Part shown: in pieces, positions 35,055-43,123 of the stretch
Numbering within the stretch: position 1 is the stretch's first letter
Layout: each line of letters opens with the position of its first letter
Assembly (NCBI GenBank): GCA_046765875.1
Contig: JBKPSJ010000177.1
Span: 1 to 55,030, forward strand
Length of the DNA stretch: 55,030 nucleotides
DNA from: DASRHY01 sp046765875
GTDB lineage: Bacteria; Actinomycetota; Actinomycetes; Propionibacteriales; Kribbellaceae
Reading direction: 5' to 3'
Position numbers and translations under genes: made by a program
Notes under the pieces: model-generated
Told to the model about the DNA's origin: nothing
The model's input: only the letters and a program-made list of their open reading frames with translations
Databases searched by the model: none

Positions 35055-35354
35055 ATGGCCAAGCGGCACGCCACGGAAGACGAGCAGGTCGTCATCGTCA
35101 CCGATGCCGCGCCCGGCCATTCCGAGGACCTGAACAGCCGGATCGTCCGGTATGCGTGGATGATGTCGATCCGCATCGTGTGCTTCGTGCTGGCGGTTCT
35201 GACACCCTCGCCGTGGCGCTGGTTGTTCGTCGTCGGTGCCGTTTTCCTGCCCTATGTCGCGGTCGTGATGGCGAATGCCCGGCGAAGCGCAATGCGCCAG
35301 GCGAGCAAACCATTCACACCGATGCCCCACCCCGAGATCGACACGAAATCTTGA
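35055..35354 (+). CDS. DUF3099 domain-containing membrane protein
   Basis: A 99-residue protein with two membrane helices (about 38-53 and 58-75). The core SEDLNSRIVRYAWMMSIRIV and FLPYVAVVMANARR is the DUF3099 pattern found across actinobacteria. Function unknown. The ATG is preceded by AGGAGGGTGATC, an almost perfect ribosome binding site. It diverges from the dodecin gene. Confidence 0.88.
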   Translation: MAKRHATEDEQVVIVTDAAPGHSEDLNSRIVRYAWMMSIRIVCFVLAVLTPSPWRWLFVVGAVFLPYVAVVMANARRSAMRQASKPFTPMPHPEIDTKS

Positions 35355-35456
35355 TGTGCTCGGGGACTGGATTCCCGCCTGGCATCCGTGCCAGAATCAC
35401 CCGCGTGCTCTGAAGCGCAGCGCAGTGAGGCGTGACCAGAGGCAGAGCATCGAGAT

Positions 35457-35496
35457 GCGGCGTCGGACGGCTCCCCCCGTGGCTGTCCGACGTCGC
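35457..35496 (+). terminator. Hairpin terminator after DUF3099 gene
   Basis: Arms 35457-35471 and 35482-35496 (GCGGCGTCGGACGGC-type, 15 bp with two mismatches) enclose a 10-nt C-rich loop and are followed by TTCTTT. It lies 100 bp past the DUF3099 stop. Confidence 0.6.
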
Positions 35497-35572
35497 TTCT
35501 TTGCACAGAAGTTGACCGTTGAATCGAATGGCTGCACTGAAGTCGACCGCTGGATCGGATGGCACATCCTCG

Positions 35573-35761
35573 ATGTCAGATAGCCCGATCTGCTCGGCTC
35601 GTGGTTGCGGCAAACCGGCGAGCTGGCAGTTGCTCTGGAACAACCCGAAGATCCATACACCCGACCGACGCAAGATCTGGCTCGCGTGCGACGACCACAA
35701 GGAATCGTTGAGCGAATTCCTTCGTATACGTTCGTTCCTGCGCGAGGTCGAACCGGTTTGA
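35573..35761 (+). CDS. Small Cys-rich hypothetical protein
   Basis: A 62-residue protein. ICSARGCGKPASWQLLWNN and WLACDDHKESLSEFL carry three Cys and one His spaced like a zinc-binding treble-clef (CxxxxC...CxxH). Its size and the Trp-Asn-Asn-Pro core suggest a conserved actinobacterial family of unknown function. The ATG at 35573 puts the first Cys near the start; an ATG at 35519 would add 18 unconserved-looking residues. Convergent with moaA, 4 bp apart. Confidence 0.65.
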   Translation: MSDSPICSARGCGKPASWQLLWNNPKIHTPDRRKIWLACDDHKESLSEFLRIRSFLREVEPV

Positions 35762-35765
35762 AAAG

Positions 35766-36839
35766 CTAGCCGCCGATCGCCGACATCGGCCGGGCCGGCT
35801 GCAGGAAAGACGGGTCGTTGATGCCGTGGCCGGGCAGCTTGCCACGCATCGCGGTCCGCCACAGTTCGGCCAGTTCCTGGTCGGACGCGCCTGACCGCAG
35901 CGGCGTACGCAGGTCTGATTCCTTGCGTGCGAACAGGCAGTCGCGAATCTGGCCGTCGGCGGTCAACCGCACCCGGTCGCAGTCGCCGCAGAACGGCCTG
36001 GTCACCGACGCGATGATGCCCACGACCGCCGGCCCGCCGTCGAGGGTGCTGATGACCTTCGGGGACGACCCCCCAGACCCCCCGCGCTCCGCCACGGTGA
36101 ACGTCTCCGCCGGCGCACTGCCACGCCGCGCCGCATCGGTCGGAGTGAGGATGAACCGGTCCCCCAGCCGGTCGAGGATCTCGTCCGCGGTGACCATTCG
36201 CTCGCGGTTCCAGCCGTGCTGAGCGTCCAGCGGCATCTGCTCGATGAACCTCAACTGGTACCCGTGATCGAGGCAGAACTGCAGCAGTTCGGCGGCCTCG
36301 ACGTCGTTGATGTCGCGGACCAGCACCGCGTTGACCTTCACCGGCCGCAGCCCGGCCTCGTCGGCAGCCGCCAGCCCCTTGAGTACGTCGTCCAGCCGGT
36401 CACGCCGAGTGATCGCCTGGAACGTGTCCGGCCGGATCGTGTCCAGGCTGACGTTCACCCGGTCCAGCCCGGCCGCGGCCAGCGGTGCCGCCAGCCGGTC
36501 CAGCCCGATCCCGTTCGTGGTCACCGACATCTCCGGCCGCGGCTCGAGCGCCGCGACCCGCTCGACGATGCCGGCCAGGCCGCGACGGAGGAGCGGCTCA
36601 CCACCGGTGAACCGGACCTCCCGTACGCCGAGTAGCCGGACCGCTACGTCGACCAGCCGGACCACTTCGTCGTCGGTCAGCAGCTCGGGTTTGGGCAACC
36701 AGGCCAGCCCTTCCTCGGGCATGCAGTAGGCGCAGCGCAAGTTGCACCGGTCGGTCAGCGACACCCGCAGGTCGGTCGCGACACGCCCGTACCGGTCTTC
36801 CAGCCTCTGCTCGGTCACCACTGAAGTCACTGGCTGCAC
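35766..36839 (-). CDS. moaA: GTP 3',8-cyclase (molybdenum cofactor biosynthesis)
   Basis: A 357-residue radical SAM enzyme for the first step of molybdopterin synthesis. The SAM cluster motif is DRCNLRCAYCMPEEGL. The second 4Fe-4S cluster is in RPFCGDCDRVRLTADG and the Cys of RDCLFA. The protein ends in the expected Gly-Gly. The start is a GTG at 36839 after AAAGGG. No other moa gene is nearby. Confidence 0.96.
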   Translation of the reverse strand: MQPVTSVVTEQRLEDRYGRVATDLRVSLTDRCNLRCAYCMPEEGLAWLPKPELLTDDEVVRLVDVAVRLLGVREVRFTGGEPLLRRGLAGIVERVAALEPRPEMSVTTNGIGLDRLAAPLAAAGLDRVNVSLDTIRPDTFQAITRRDRLDDVLKGLAAADEAGLRPVKVNAVLVRDINDVEAAELLQFCLDHGYQLRFIEQMPLDAQHGWNRERMVTADEILDRLGDRFILTPTDAARRGSAPAETFTVAERGGSGGSSPKVISTLDGGPAVVGIIASVTRPFCGDCDRVRLTADGQIRDCLFARKESDLRTPLRSGASDQELAELWRTAMRGKLPGHGINDPSFLQPARPMSAIGG

Positions 36840-36885
36840 CTGGCCCTTTCGCCCTCAGCCTACGTCGGGGCGTTACTTTCGAGTT

Positions 36886-37671
36886 GTGCTGCGTCGCCTG
36901 TTGACCCTCCGCTGGATCGCATTCACCCTGGTCGTCCTCGTGCTGGCCGGCGTGTTCGTCCAGCTCGGACGCTGGCAACTGCACCGGCTCGACGAGCGGC
37001 ACCAGCGCAACGCGATCACGCGGAGCAACATCGCCGCCGCTCCCGCGTCGCTCGGCGAGGTGCTCGGGCCGGGCCGCACCGTCGATCGGGCGAACGAGTG
37101 GCGCCGGGTGACCGTCACCGGGCGGTACGACCCGGCGAACCAGATCGTCATCCGGTACCGCAACGTCAAGGACCAGCCGGGCTTCGAGATCGTCACGCCG
37201 CTGCTGCTCAACGACGGCACCGCGATCCTGGTCGACCGCGGGTTCATCCAGCGGGACCGGAACAACTCGCAGGTGCCGTCCGGCGTACCCGCTCCGACGG
37301 CCGGACAGGTCACGGTCACCGGTCGGCTGCTGCACAGCGAGCGCGGCGAATCAGCGGCGATCACGCCGGTGGACGGGCACGCACGGCTGATCAACGCGCC
37401 GGCGATCGCGACCGCGACGGGGTTGAATCTCCCAGATGGGTACCTGGCACTCGAGGAGCAGGTGCCCCCGCCGGCCGCCGGGCTGACCGGGTTGCCGCTG
37501 CCCGAACTCGACAGCGGACCGCACTTCTTCTACGCAATGCAGTGGTTCTTCTTCGCTCTGCTCGCACTCGGTGGGCTGGTGTACTTCGCATGGGAGGACG
37601 TTCGCAGTGGTCGAAAACGCGAGCCGGTCAGTACCCCGGCGGAGGATCGAAGACTACGCGCTGATCGGTGA
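36886..37671 (+). CDS. SURF1 family protein (cytochrome oxidase assembly)
   Basis: A 261-residue membrane protein with one helix at each end: IAFTLVVLVLAGVFVQLGRW near the N-terminus, with the conserved LGRWQLHRL, and MQWFFFALLALGGLVYF near the C-terminus. The central extracytoplasmic domain has ILVDRGFIQRD, a SURF1 hallmark. It aids heme insertion into cytochrome c oxidase. The GTG at 36886 begins just before the first helix; the leader is very short, so a leaderless mRNA is possible. The last 65 bp overlap the GH15 gene. Confidence 0.9.
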   Translation: MLRRLLTLRWIAFTLVVLVLAGVFVQLGRWQLHRLDERHQRNAITRSNIAAAPASLGEVLGPGRTVDRANEWRRVTVTGRYDPANQIVIRYRNVKDQPGFEIVTPLLLNDGTAILVDRGFIQRDRNNSQVPSGVPAPTAGQVTVTGRLLHSERGESAAITPVDGHARLINAPAIATATGLNLPDGYLALEEQVPPPAAGLTGLPLPELDSGPHFFYAMQWFFFALLALGGLVYFAWEDVRSGRKREPVSTPAEDRRLRADR

Positions 37672-39427
37672 CACCCAGACCGCGGCGCTGGTCGGGGTCG
37701 ACGGGTCGATCGACTGGCTGTGCCTGCCCCGGTTCGACTCGCCGGCCTGCTTCGCCGCGCTGCTCGGCGACCATGACAACGGGCAGTGGCGGATCGCGCC
37801 GCGCGACCGGGATGCGCGCAGCGACCGGCGCTACCGCGGCGACACGCTGGTGCTGGAGACCGAGTGGTCGACTTCGACCGGCTCGGTGCGCGTGATCGAC
37901 TTCATGCCGCCCCGCGACGAGGCCCCGGACGTGGTGCGGATCGTGCGTGGCCTGACCGGCAGCGTCTCCATGCGCTCGGAGCTGCGGCTGCGGTTCGACT
38001 ACGGCCACCTGATCCCGTGGGTACGCCGCACCGACGGGCAGATCGATGCCGTGGCCGGACCCGACGCGGTCTCGCTGCGCAGCGACGTCCACCAGTACGG
38101 GAAGGACTTCGCGACCTACGCCGACTTCAGGATCGAGGAAGGCGACGAGGCTTGGTTCGTGCTGACCTGGCACGCCTCGCACCACCCGCCGCCGGAGCCG
38201 GTGGACGCGCTGGCATCGCTGGAGCCGACCGAGAGGCTCTGGACCGAGTGGATCGCCCGCCGGGTCGACCCGGGCGAGGCGTCGGAGGAGGTCACCCGCT
38301 CGATACTCACGCTCAAGGCGCTGACCTACTCACCGTCCGGAGGCATCGTGGCGGCGCCGACCACCTCGTTGCCGGAGCGGCTCGGTGGCCAGCGCAACTG
38401 GGACTACCGGTACTGCTGGTTACGCGACGCGACGATGACCCTGGCCGCGATGATCAGGAATGGGTACACCGAGGAAGCCACGCAGTGGCGCAACTGGTTG
38501 CTCAGGGCAATCGCCGGATCGCCGCAGGACATCCAGGTCCTGTACGGCGTCACCGGTGAACGCCGGCTGACCGAGTTCACCTGCGACTGGCTGCCCGGGT
38601 TCGGCGGTTCGCAGCCGGTCCGGGTCGGCAATGCCGCCGCCGAGCAGCTGCAGCTCGACGTGTACGGCGAGCTCATGGACACACTCGCGCTGGCCCGGGA
38701 CTCGCTGATCGGTGCCAGCGACGACGCGTGGGCGGTGCAGCGCGGACTGATGCGGCACCTGACCGATATCTGGCAGCAGCCGGACGAGGGCATCTGGGAG
38801 GTACGTGGCGGAGCGCAACAGTTCGTCTACTCCAAGGTGATGTGCTGGGTGGCGTTCGACCGCGCCGCGCGGGCGGTCGAACGGTTCGGGCTACCCGGGC
38901 CTGCCGCGCAGTGGCGCTCGACCGCGGCCGAGATCCACAAACAGGTCTGCGAGCAGGGGTACGACGCGGAGCGCAACACCTTCACCCAGTCGTACGGCAG
39001 CAAGGGACTTGACGCCGCCGTGCTGCTGATGCCCCAGGTCGGCTTCCTGCCGCCGGAGGACCCGCGGGTGATCGGCACCGTCGAGACGATCCAGCGCGAG
39101 CTCGCGCACGACGGGTTCCTGCGCCGCTACGACACCGACCACACCGAGGACGGCGTGTCCGGCGACGAGGGTGCGTTCCTGATCTGCTCGTTCTGGCTGG
39201 CCGACTCGCTGGCGCTGATCGGCCGCGAGGCCGAGGCACGCAGCCTGTACAGCAAATTAGTTGCCCTTCGCAACGATGTCGGCCTGCTCGCCGAGGAGTA
39301 CGACCCGGTGGCCGGTCAGATGCTCGGCAACTTCCCGCAGGCGTTCTCCCACCTCGGCCTGGTCAACACCGCGTGGCACCTGTCGGAGGTCGAGAACTAT
39401 CGTCCGCTGCGACCGTCGGCGTACTGA
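37607..39427 (+). CDS. Glycoside hydrolase family 15, probable trehalase
   Basis: A 606-residue enzyme. The N-terminal beta-sandwich starts IEDYALIGDTQTAALVGVDG. The (alpha/alpha)6 catalytic domain contains GGQRNWDYRYCWLRDATM and ends with EEYDPVAGQMLGNFPQAFSH, the full GH15 bacterial pattern; mycobacterial members of this layout are trehalases. The GTG at 37607 follows GGGAGG by 9 bp and overlaps surf1. An upstream ATG (37571) would add 12 residues. No signal peptide, so cytoplasmic. Confidence 0.9.
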   Translation: MVENASRSVPRRRIEDYALIGDTQTAALVGVDGSIDWLCLPRFDSPACFAALLGDHDNGQWRIAPRDRDARSDRRYRGDTLVLETEWSTSTGSVRVIDFMPPRDEAPDVVRIVRGLTGSVSMRSELRLRFDYGHLIPWVRRTDGQIDAVAGPDAVSLRSDVHQYGKDFATYADFRIEEGDEAWFVLTWHASHHPPPEPVDALASLEPTERLWTEWIARRVDPGEASEEVTRSILTLKALTYSPSGGIVAAPTTSLPERLGGQRNWDYRYCWLRDATMTLAAMIRNGYTEEATQWRNWLLRAIAGSPQDIQVLYGVTGERRLTEFTCDWLPGFGGSQPVRVGNAAAEQLQLDVYGELMDTLALARDSLIGASDDAWAVQRGLMRHLTDIWQQPDEGIWEVRGGAQQFVYSKVMCWVAFDRAARAVERFGLPGPAAQWRSTAAEIHKQVCEQGYDAERNTFTQSYGSKGLDAAVLLMPQVGFLPPEDPRVIGTVETIQRELAHDGFLRRYDTDHTEDGVSGDEGAFLICSFWLADSLALIGREAEARSLYSKLVALRNDVGLLAEEYDPVAGQMLGNFPQAFSHLGLVNTAWHLSEVENYRPLRPSAY

Positions 39428-39479
39428 TAGGGGCCTCGTTCGATGCCCGAATGACGAGTCTTGGGGCAGGATTGGGCCC

Positions 39480-40238
39480 GTGGATCTTGGACTTCGTGAT
39501 CGCGTCTACATCGTCACCGGCGCCAGCGGCGGGCTCGGTTTCGCCACCGCGCAGGCACTGGTCGACGAGGGGGCGCAGCTGGTGATCTCCAGCCGCGACG
39601 AGCAGGCGATCGCGCGGGCCGCGGCCACCCTCGGTACCTCGCGGGTGGTCGGGATCCCGGTCGACAACTCCGCGCCGGACGGCGCGCCCCGGCTGGTCGC
39701 GGCCGCGATGGCCAAGTGGGGCGCGCTGCACGGCGCCCTGATCAGCGTCGGTGGGCCGCCGGCCGGCTCGGCGATGGACAGCGACGAGGAGGACTGGCAG
39801 CACGCGTTCGAGTGCGTTTTCCTCGGCGCCTTCCGGATCGCTCGCGCGGTCGCGACGGCGGGCGGCGACGGAACCTCGATCGCGTTCGTGCTCTCGACCT
39901 CGGTCCGGACCCCGCTACCCGCGCTCGCGATCTCCAACGGCCTGCGGCCCGGGCTGGCGATGCTGGCCAAGACGCTGGCCGACGAGCTTGGCCCGCGCGG
40001 TATCCGGGTGAACGGGCTGATGCCCGGCCGGATCGCCACCGACCGGGTGGCCGAGCTGGACGCACGTGGCGGCGATCAGGACAAGACCCGTGCGGCGATC
40101 GAGCAGACCATCCCGCTGCGTCGCTACGGCAAGCCGCTGGAGTTCGGCCGGGTGGCGGCGTTCGTGCTGTCCCCGGTGGCGTCGTACCTGACCGGCACGA
40201 TGATCCCCGTCGACGGCGGCGGCCTGCGCACCCTCTAG
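39480..40238 (+). CDS. SDR family oxidoreductase
   Basis: A 252-residue short-chain dehydrogenase. The cofactor motif is VTGASGGLGFATAQAL and the C-terminus is GTMIPVDGGGLRTL. The usual YxxxK is replaced by a divergent segment (ISNGLRPGLAMLAKTLADEL, with Ser-Asn-Gly in place of Tyr-x-x-x), a feature shared by a subgroup of SDRs. Catalysis may therefore be altered. Substrate unknown. The GTG at 39480 follows GGGGCAGG. Confidence 0.85.
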   Translation: MDLGLRDRVYIVTGASGGLGFATAQALVDEGAQLVISSRDEQAIARAAATLGTSRVVGIPVDNSAPDGAPRLVAAAMAKWGALHGALISVGGPPAGSAMDSDEEDWQHAFECVFLGAFRIARAVATAGGDGTSIAFVLSTSVRTPLPALAISNGLRPGLAMLAKTLADELGPRGIRVNGLMPGRIATDRVAELDARGGDQDKTRAAIEQTIPLRRYGKPLEFGRVAAFVLSPVASYLTGTMIPVDGGGLRTL

Positions 40239-40249
40239 ATGGACTCGGG

Positions 40250-41305
40250 TCAGTCCCAGTTGGCCGGGTTCTTCCGGCTCGGTTGTACGCGTGGCGGTTC
40301 GCCGGGCATCTTCGGATACTCGGGCGGGTAGGGCATGTCGCCCTCGCCGTAGTCGCGCTCGTGCTTGGCCACCAACTCAAGCGCGGGCTCGAGCGAGAAG
40401 GCCGTCGACCCGACCTCGGCGTGCAGGTCGCCGACCTCGGCGAACCGGGCCGGCATCGTGAGCACGTCGAAGTCGTCGGGCATCACGTCCGGCACCTCCT
40501 CCCAGCGCAGCGGTGCCGACACCCGGGCACGCGGGTTCGCCCGGACCGAGTACGCCGAGGCGATCGTGCGGTCCCGGGCCATCTGGTTGAAGTCGATGAA
40601 GACGCGTTCGCCGCGCTCCTCCTTCCACCAGTTCACGGTGACCTGGTCGGGCAGCCGCCGGGCCAGCTCGCGGCCGATCGCGATCACCGCTCGGCGGGCC
40701 TCGATGAACGACCAGCGCGGCTCGATCGGCACATACACATGCATGCCGCGGCCGCCGGAGGTCTTCGGGTAGCCCTCCATGCCGAGCTCGGCGAGGATCT
40801 CGCGGAGCACCGGCGCGACCTTGGCAGCGTCGCGGAAGTCGGTCCCGACATGCGGGTCGAGGTCGATCCGCAGCTGGTCCGGGCTCTCCAGTTCGGGCCT
40901 GCGCACCGGCCAGGGGTGGAACGTCAGGGTGCCGAGGTTGGCCGCCCACGCCACCACCGCGAGCTCGGTCGGGCACACCTCGTCAGCGGGCCGGCCGCTG
41001 GGGAACCGGATCGTCGCGGTCTCGACGTAGTCGGGCGCGCCCTTGGGCACGCGTTTCTGGTAGAAGGCGTCACCGCGGTTGTCCTGCCGGGTGGACAGCC
41101 GCGCGCCCTCGAACACCCCACTGGGCCACCGCTCGAGTGTGGTCGGCCGGTCCCGCAGCGCGCCGAGAATGCCGTCGCCGACCGACACGAAGTACTTCAC
41201 GATGTCGAGCTTGGTCAGCCCGCGATCAGCGAAGTACACCTTGTCCGGGTTGCTGACCCGTACCTGCCGTCCCGCGACCTCGATCTCCACCGCTTTGTCC
41301 GCCAC
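40250..41305 (-). CDS. LigD-type polymerase (PrimPol) domain protein
   Basis: A 351-residue stand-alone NHEJ polymerase domain. Metal-binding aspartates are in LRIDLDPH and VFIDFNQMARDR, and the nucleotide-binding His is in SGGRGMHVYVP. It matches the archaeo-eukaryotic primase-like domain of LigD, which fills gaps during Ku-dependent end joining. Neither ligase, nuclease nor ku lies in this window. The GTG at 41305 gives the typical start (ADKAVEIEVAGRQVRVSNPD); an ATG at 41326 would add 7 residues. The Pro-rich C-terminal tail is unstructured-looking. Confidence 0.9.
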   Translation of the reverse strand: MADKAVEIEVAGRQVRVSNPDKVYFADRGLTKLDIVKYFVSVGDGILGALRDRPTTLERWPSGVFEGARLSTRQDNRGDAFYQKRVPKGAPDYVETATIRFPSGRPADEVCPTELAVVAWAANLGTLTFHPWPVRRPELESPDQLRIDLDPHVGTDFRDAAKVAPVLREILAELGMEGYPKTSGGRGMHVYVPIEPRWSFIEARRAVIAIGRELARRLPDQVTVNWWKEERGERVFIDFNQMARDRTIASAYSVRANPRARVSAPLRWEEVPDVMPDDFDVLTMPARFAEVGDLHAEVGSTAFSLEPALELVAKHERDYGEGDMPYPPEYPKMPGEPPRVQPSRKNPANWD

Positions 41306-41388
41306 GGCCCGACCGTACCGCGCCATCCGGACAACCGGATCCGCCGGACCGCATCCCGCGCTCACCACCCGCACGGCACACTGGATGG

Positions 41389-41796
41389 GTGAGCTATCCA
41401 GTCGAGAAGACCGACGAGGAGTGGCGGGCACTGCTGGACCCGGCCGCGTACAAGGTGCTTCGCAAGGCCGGTACCGAGCGCCCGTTCACCGGTGAGTACA
41501 CCGACACCAAGACGGTCGGCGTGTACCGGTGCCGGGCCTGCGACGCCGAGTTGTTCCGCAGCGAGACCAAGTTCGACTCGCACTGCGGCTGGCCGTCGTT
41601 CTACGCGCCGCTGGCCGAGGACCGGGTCGAGTACATCGAGGACAGCACGCTGGGCATGCGCCGGGTCGAGGTACGGTGCGCGAACTGCGGCTCGCACCTC
41701 GGGCACGTGTTCTCCGGCGAGGGGTACCCGACCCCGACCGACCAGCGCTACTGCATCAACAGCGTCTCGCTCACCCTGGAGCCCGACCCCTCATAG
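41389..41796 (+). CDS. msrB: Peptide-methionine (R)-S-oxide reductase
   Basis: A 135-residue enzyme repairing methionine-R-sulfoxide. The two zinc CxxC pairs are CRAC and CANC; the catalytic Cys is in DQRYCINSVSL. FDSHCGWPSFY and GSHLGHVF are family hallmarks. The start is a GTG at 41389. It lies next to rbpA, another thiol/oxidative-stress gene, but no SigR-like promoter was seen upstream of msrB itself. Confidence 0.95.
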   Translation: MSYPVEKTDEEWRALLDPAAYKVLRKAGTERPFTGEYTDTKTVGVYRCRACDAELFRSETKFDSHCGWPSFYAPLAEDRVEYIEDSTLGMRRVEVRCANCGSHLGHVFSGEGYPTPTDQRYCINSVSLTLEPDPS

Positions 41797-42047
41797 TGGG
41801 TTCGCACAGGCTGTTGTGGGTCCACGGGCCGCATACCGTATGGGAACCCGCAACGGCCGACGTGAACCCACATCTGGGAGCTTCCTGGCAACCGTGCCGT
41901 GAACCTGGGGGCCGATAGAGCGCCGTGACCTTCGCCACATGGTCGGGGTGTCGTTCACGGCCGCCGCCTGACCAGGGCAGTCACGGCTTCTGACGGGCCG
42001 TGGAGCGCCGTCTCGACCCGGCGCGCCAGTCCCGAGCATGCCAAAAT
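41797..42047. repeat. Intergenic region with GTGGGTTC / GAACCCAC inverted motifs
   Basis: The gap between msrB and the rbpA promoter starts with related short motifs: GTGGGTTC (41797), GTGGGTCC (41816), GGAACCCGC (about 41843) and GTGAACCCAC (41862), arranged as imperfect inverted pairs. A small perfect dyad CATAC-c-GTATG (41832-41842) sits between them. The stretch from about 41880 to 42047 shows no gene or clear structure. Confidence 0.6.
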
Positions 42048-42074
42048 GGGAATCATCAACGTCGCAGAGACGTT
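42048..42074 (+). promoter_or_regulatory. SigR-type (thiol stress) promoter of rbpA
   Basis: GGGAAT (42048-42053) and GTT (42072-42074) are separated by exactly 18 bp, the sigma-R/SigH-type GGAAT-N18-GTT consensus. rbpA is a known SigR target in Streptomyces, which supports the match. The region also contains an 8-bp dyad (TCAACGTC 42056-42063 with 42069-42076) overlapping the -10. Confidence 0.8.
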
Positions 42075-42103
42075 GACCACGCAGACGGATCCGGAGGTTT
42101 GAC

Positions 42104-42490
42104 ATGTCTAATCGCGTACTGCGTGGTTCGGGGCTGGGTGGGGTCAGCTTCGAGGATGACCGGGGCGTGGAGTTCGCGCCGCGGCAGACCGTGACCTATG
42201 ACTGCGCCCGGGGCCACCGGGTGGAGATCACCATGGCCGACGACGCCGAGGTCCCGGCCGTGTGGGAGTGCCCGCACTGCGGTGGCGAGGCGTTGCGGTC
42301 GACCGGCGAGCGCCCGGAGCCGAAGGTTGAGAAGCCGGCCCGGACGCACTGGGACATGCTGCGTGAGCGTCGCTCGATCTCGGAGCTGGAGGAACTCCTG
42401 GCCGAGCGCGTTCAGCTGCTGAGGGCCGGCGAGATCGGTCCAGCCCACCTGCACCGTTCGCGGACCACCGCGAGCAAGCGCAGCGCCTGA
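42104..42490 (+). CDS. rbpA: RNA polymerase-binding protein RbpA
   Basis: A 128-residue actinobacterial transcription factor that binds the housekeeping sigma and core RNA polymerase and stabilises the open complex. The zinc-like core has YDCARGHRVEITMADDAE and WECPHCGGEA. The sigma-interaction segment TPxTHWDML is represented by ARTHWDMLRERRSISELEEL. GGAGG lies 6 bp before the ATG. Controlled most likely by the SigR-type promoter just upstream and ended by a strong hairpin. Confidence 0.97.
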   Translation: MSNRVLRGSGLGGVSFEDDRGVEFAPRQTVTYDCARGHRVEITMADDAEVPAVWECPHCGGEALRSTGERPEPKVEKPARTHWDMLRERRSISELEELLAERVQLLRAGEIGPAHLHRSRTTASKRSA

Positions 42491-42510
42491 CCCGAACCAC
42501 TGACAGACAG

Positions 42511-42543
42511 AGGGCCACATCCGCCGCCGGCGGATGTGGCCCT
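42511..42543. terminator. Strong bidirectional terminator
   Basis: A perfect 15-bp stem (AGGGCCACATCCGCC at 42511-42525 with 42529-42543) and a 3-nt loop, followed by TTC. It separates the convergent rbpA and fxsA genes. Confidence 0.93.
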
Positions 42544-42544
42544 T

Positions 42545-43120
42545 TCATGTCCGCGTGGGCGGCTCGTCCTGGATCGGCCCGGGCCCACGGCTGGCGTCCG
42601 GTCCGTCGACCGCCTCCGAGCCGCTGGTCTCGACCACCTCGCCGTCCACGATCACCGTACGTGGCGGCTGGTCGCCGGGCTTGCCACCCGGCCTGCCGGA
42701 GCCGTTCGGTTTGGGCGGCCGCCGCGAGAAGCCCTGCACCGGCGTACCGATCGACAGCATCAGCCGGCGGTTGACGAAGGCGGTCAGCCCGCGCCGGGCC
42801 AGCGGCCGGGTGAACGGCAGCACGAAGAAGAACCCGAACACGTCGGTGATGAAGCCCGGCGTCAGCAGCAGCGTCCCACCGATCAGCAGCAGCGCCCCGT
42901 CGGCCAGCTCGCGGCCCGGCATCTGCCCGGTCTGCAGCGCGGTGTTCAGCGCCCGCCAGGCCCGCTTGCCCTCGTGCTTGATCAGCCAGGCACCCAGCGC
43001 GCTCTCGACGATCAGCAGCAGGATCGTCCACCAGGGCCCGATCGCCTGGCCGATCTGGACGATCACATAGATCTCGATCAGCGGTACGACGAGCAGCGCG
43101 ACGGCGATGAACCAGGGCAT
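42545..43120 (-). CDS. FxsA family membrane protein
   Basis: A 191-residue inner-membrane protein. FxsA-like helices include FIAVALLVVPLIEIYVIVQI, WWTILLLIVESALGAWLI and DGALLLIGGTLLLTPGFITD, followed by a basic/Pro-rich cytoplasmic tail of about 60 residues. In E. coli FxsA counters phage T7 exclusion by the F plasmid; its role here is unknown. It is last in lnt-ppm-fxsA, 3 bp after ppm. Confidence 0.9.
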   Translation of the reverse strand: MPWFIAVALLVVPLIEIYVIVQIGQAIGPWWTILLLIVESALGAWLIKHEGKRAWRALNTALQTGQMPGRELADGALLLIGGTLLLTPGFITDVFGFFFVLPFTRPLARRGLTAFVNRRLMLSIGTPVQGFSRRPPKPNGSGRPGGKPGDQPPRTVIVDGEVVETSGSEAVDGPDASRGPGPIQDEPPTRT

Positions 43121-43123
43121 CGG

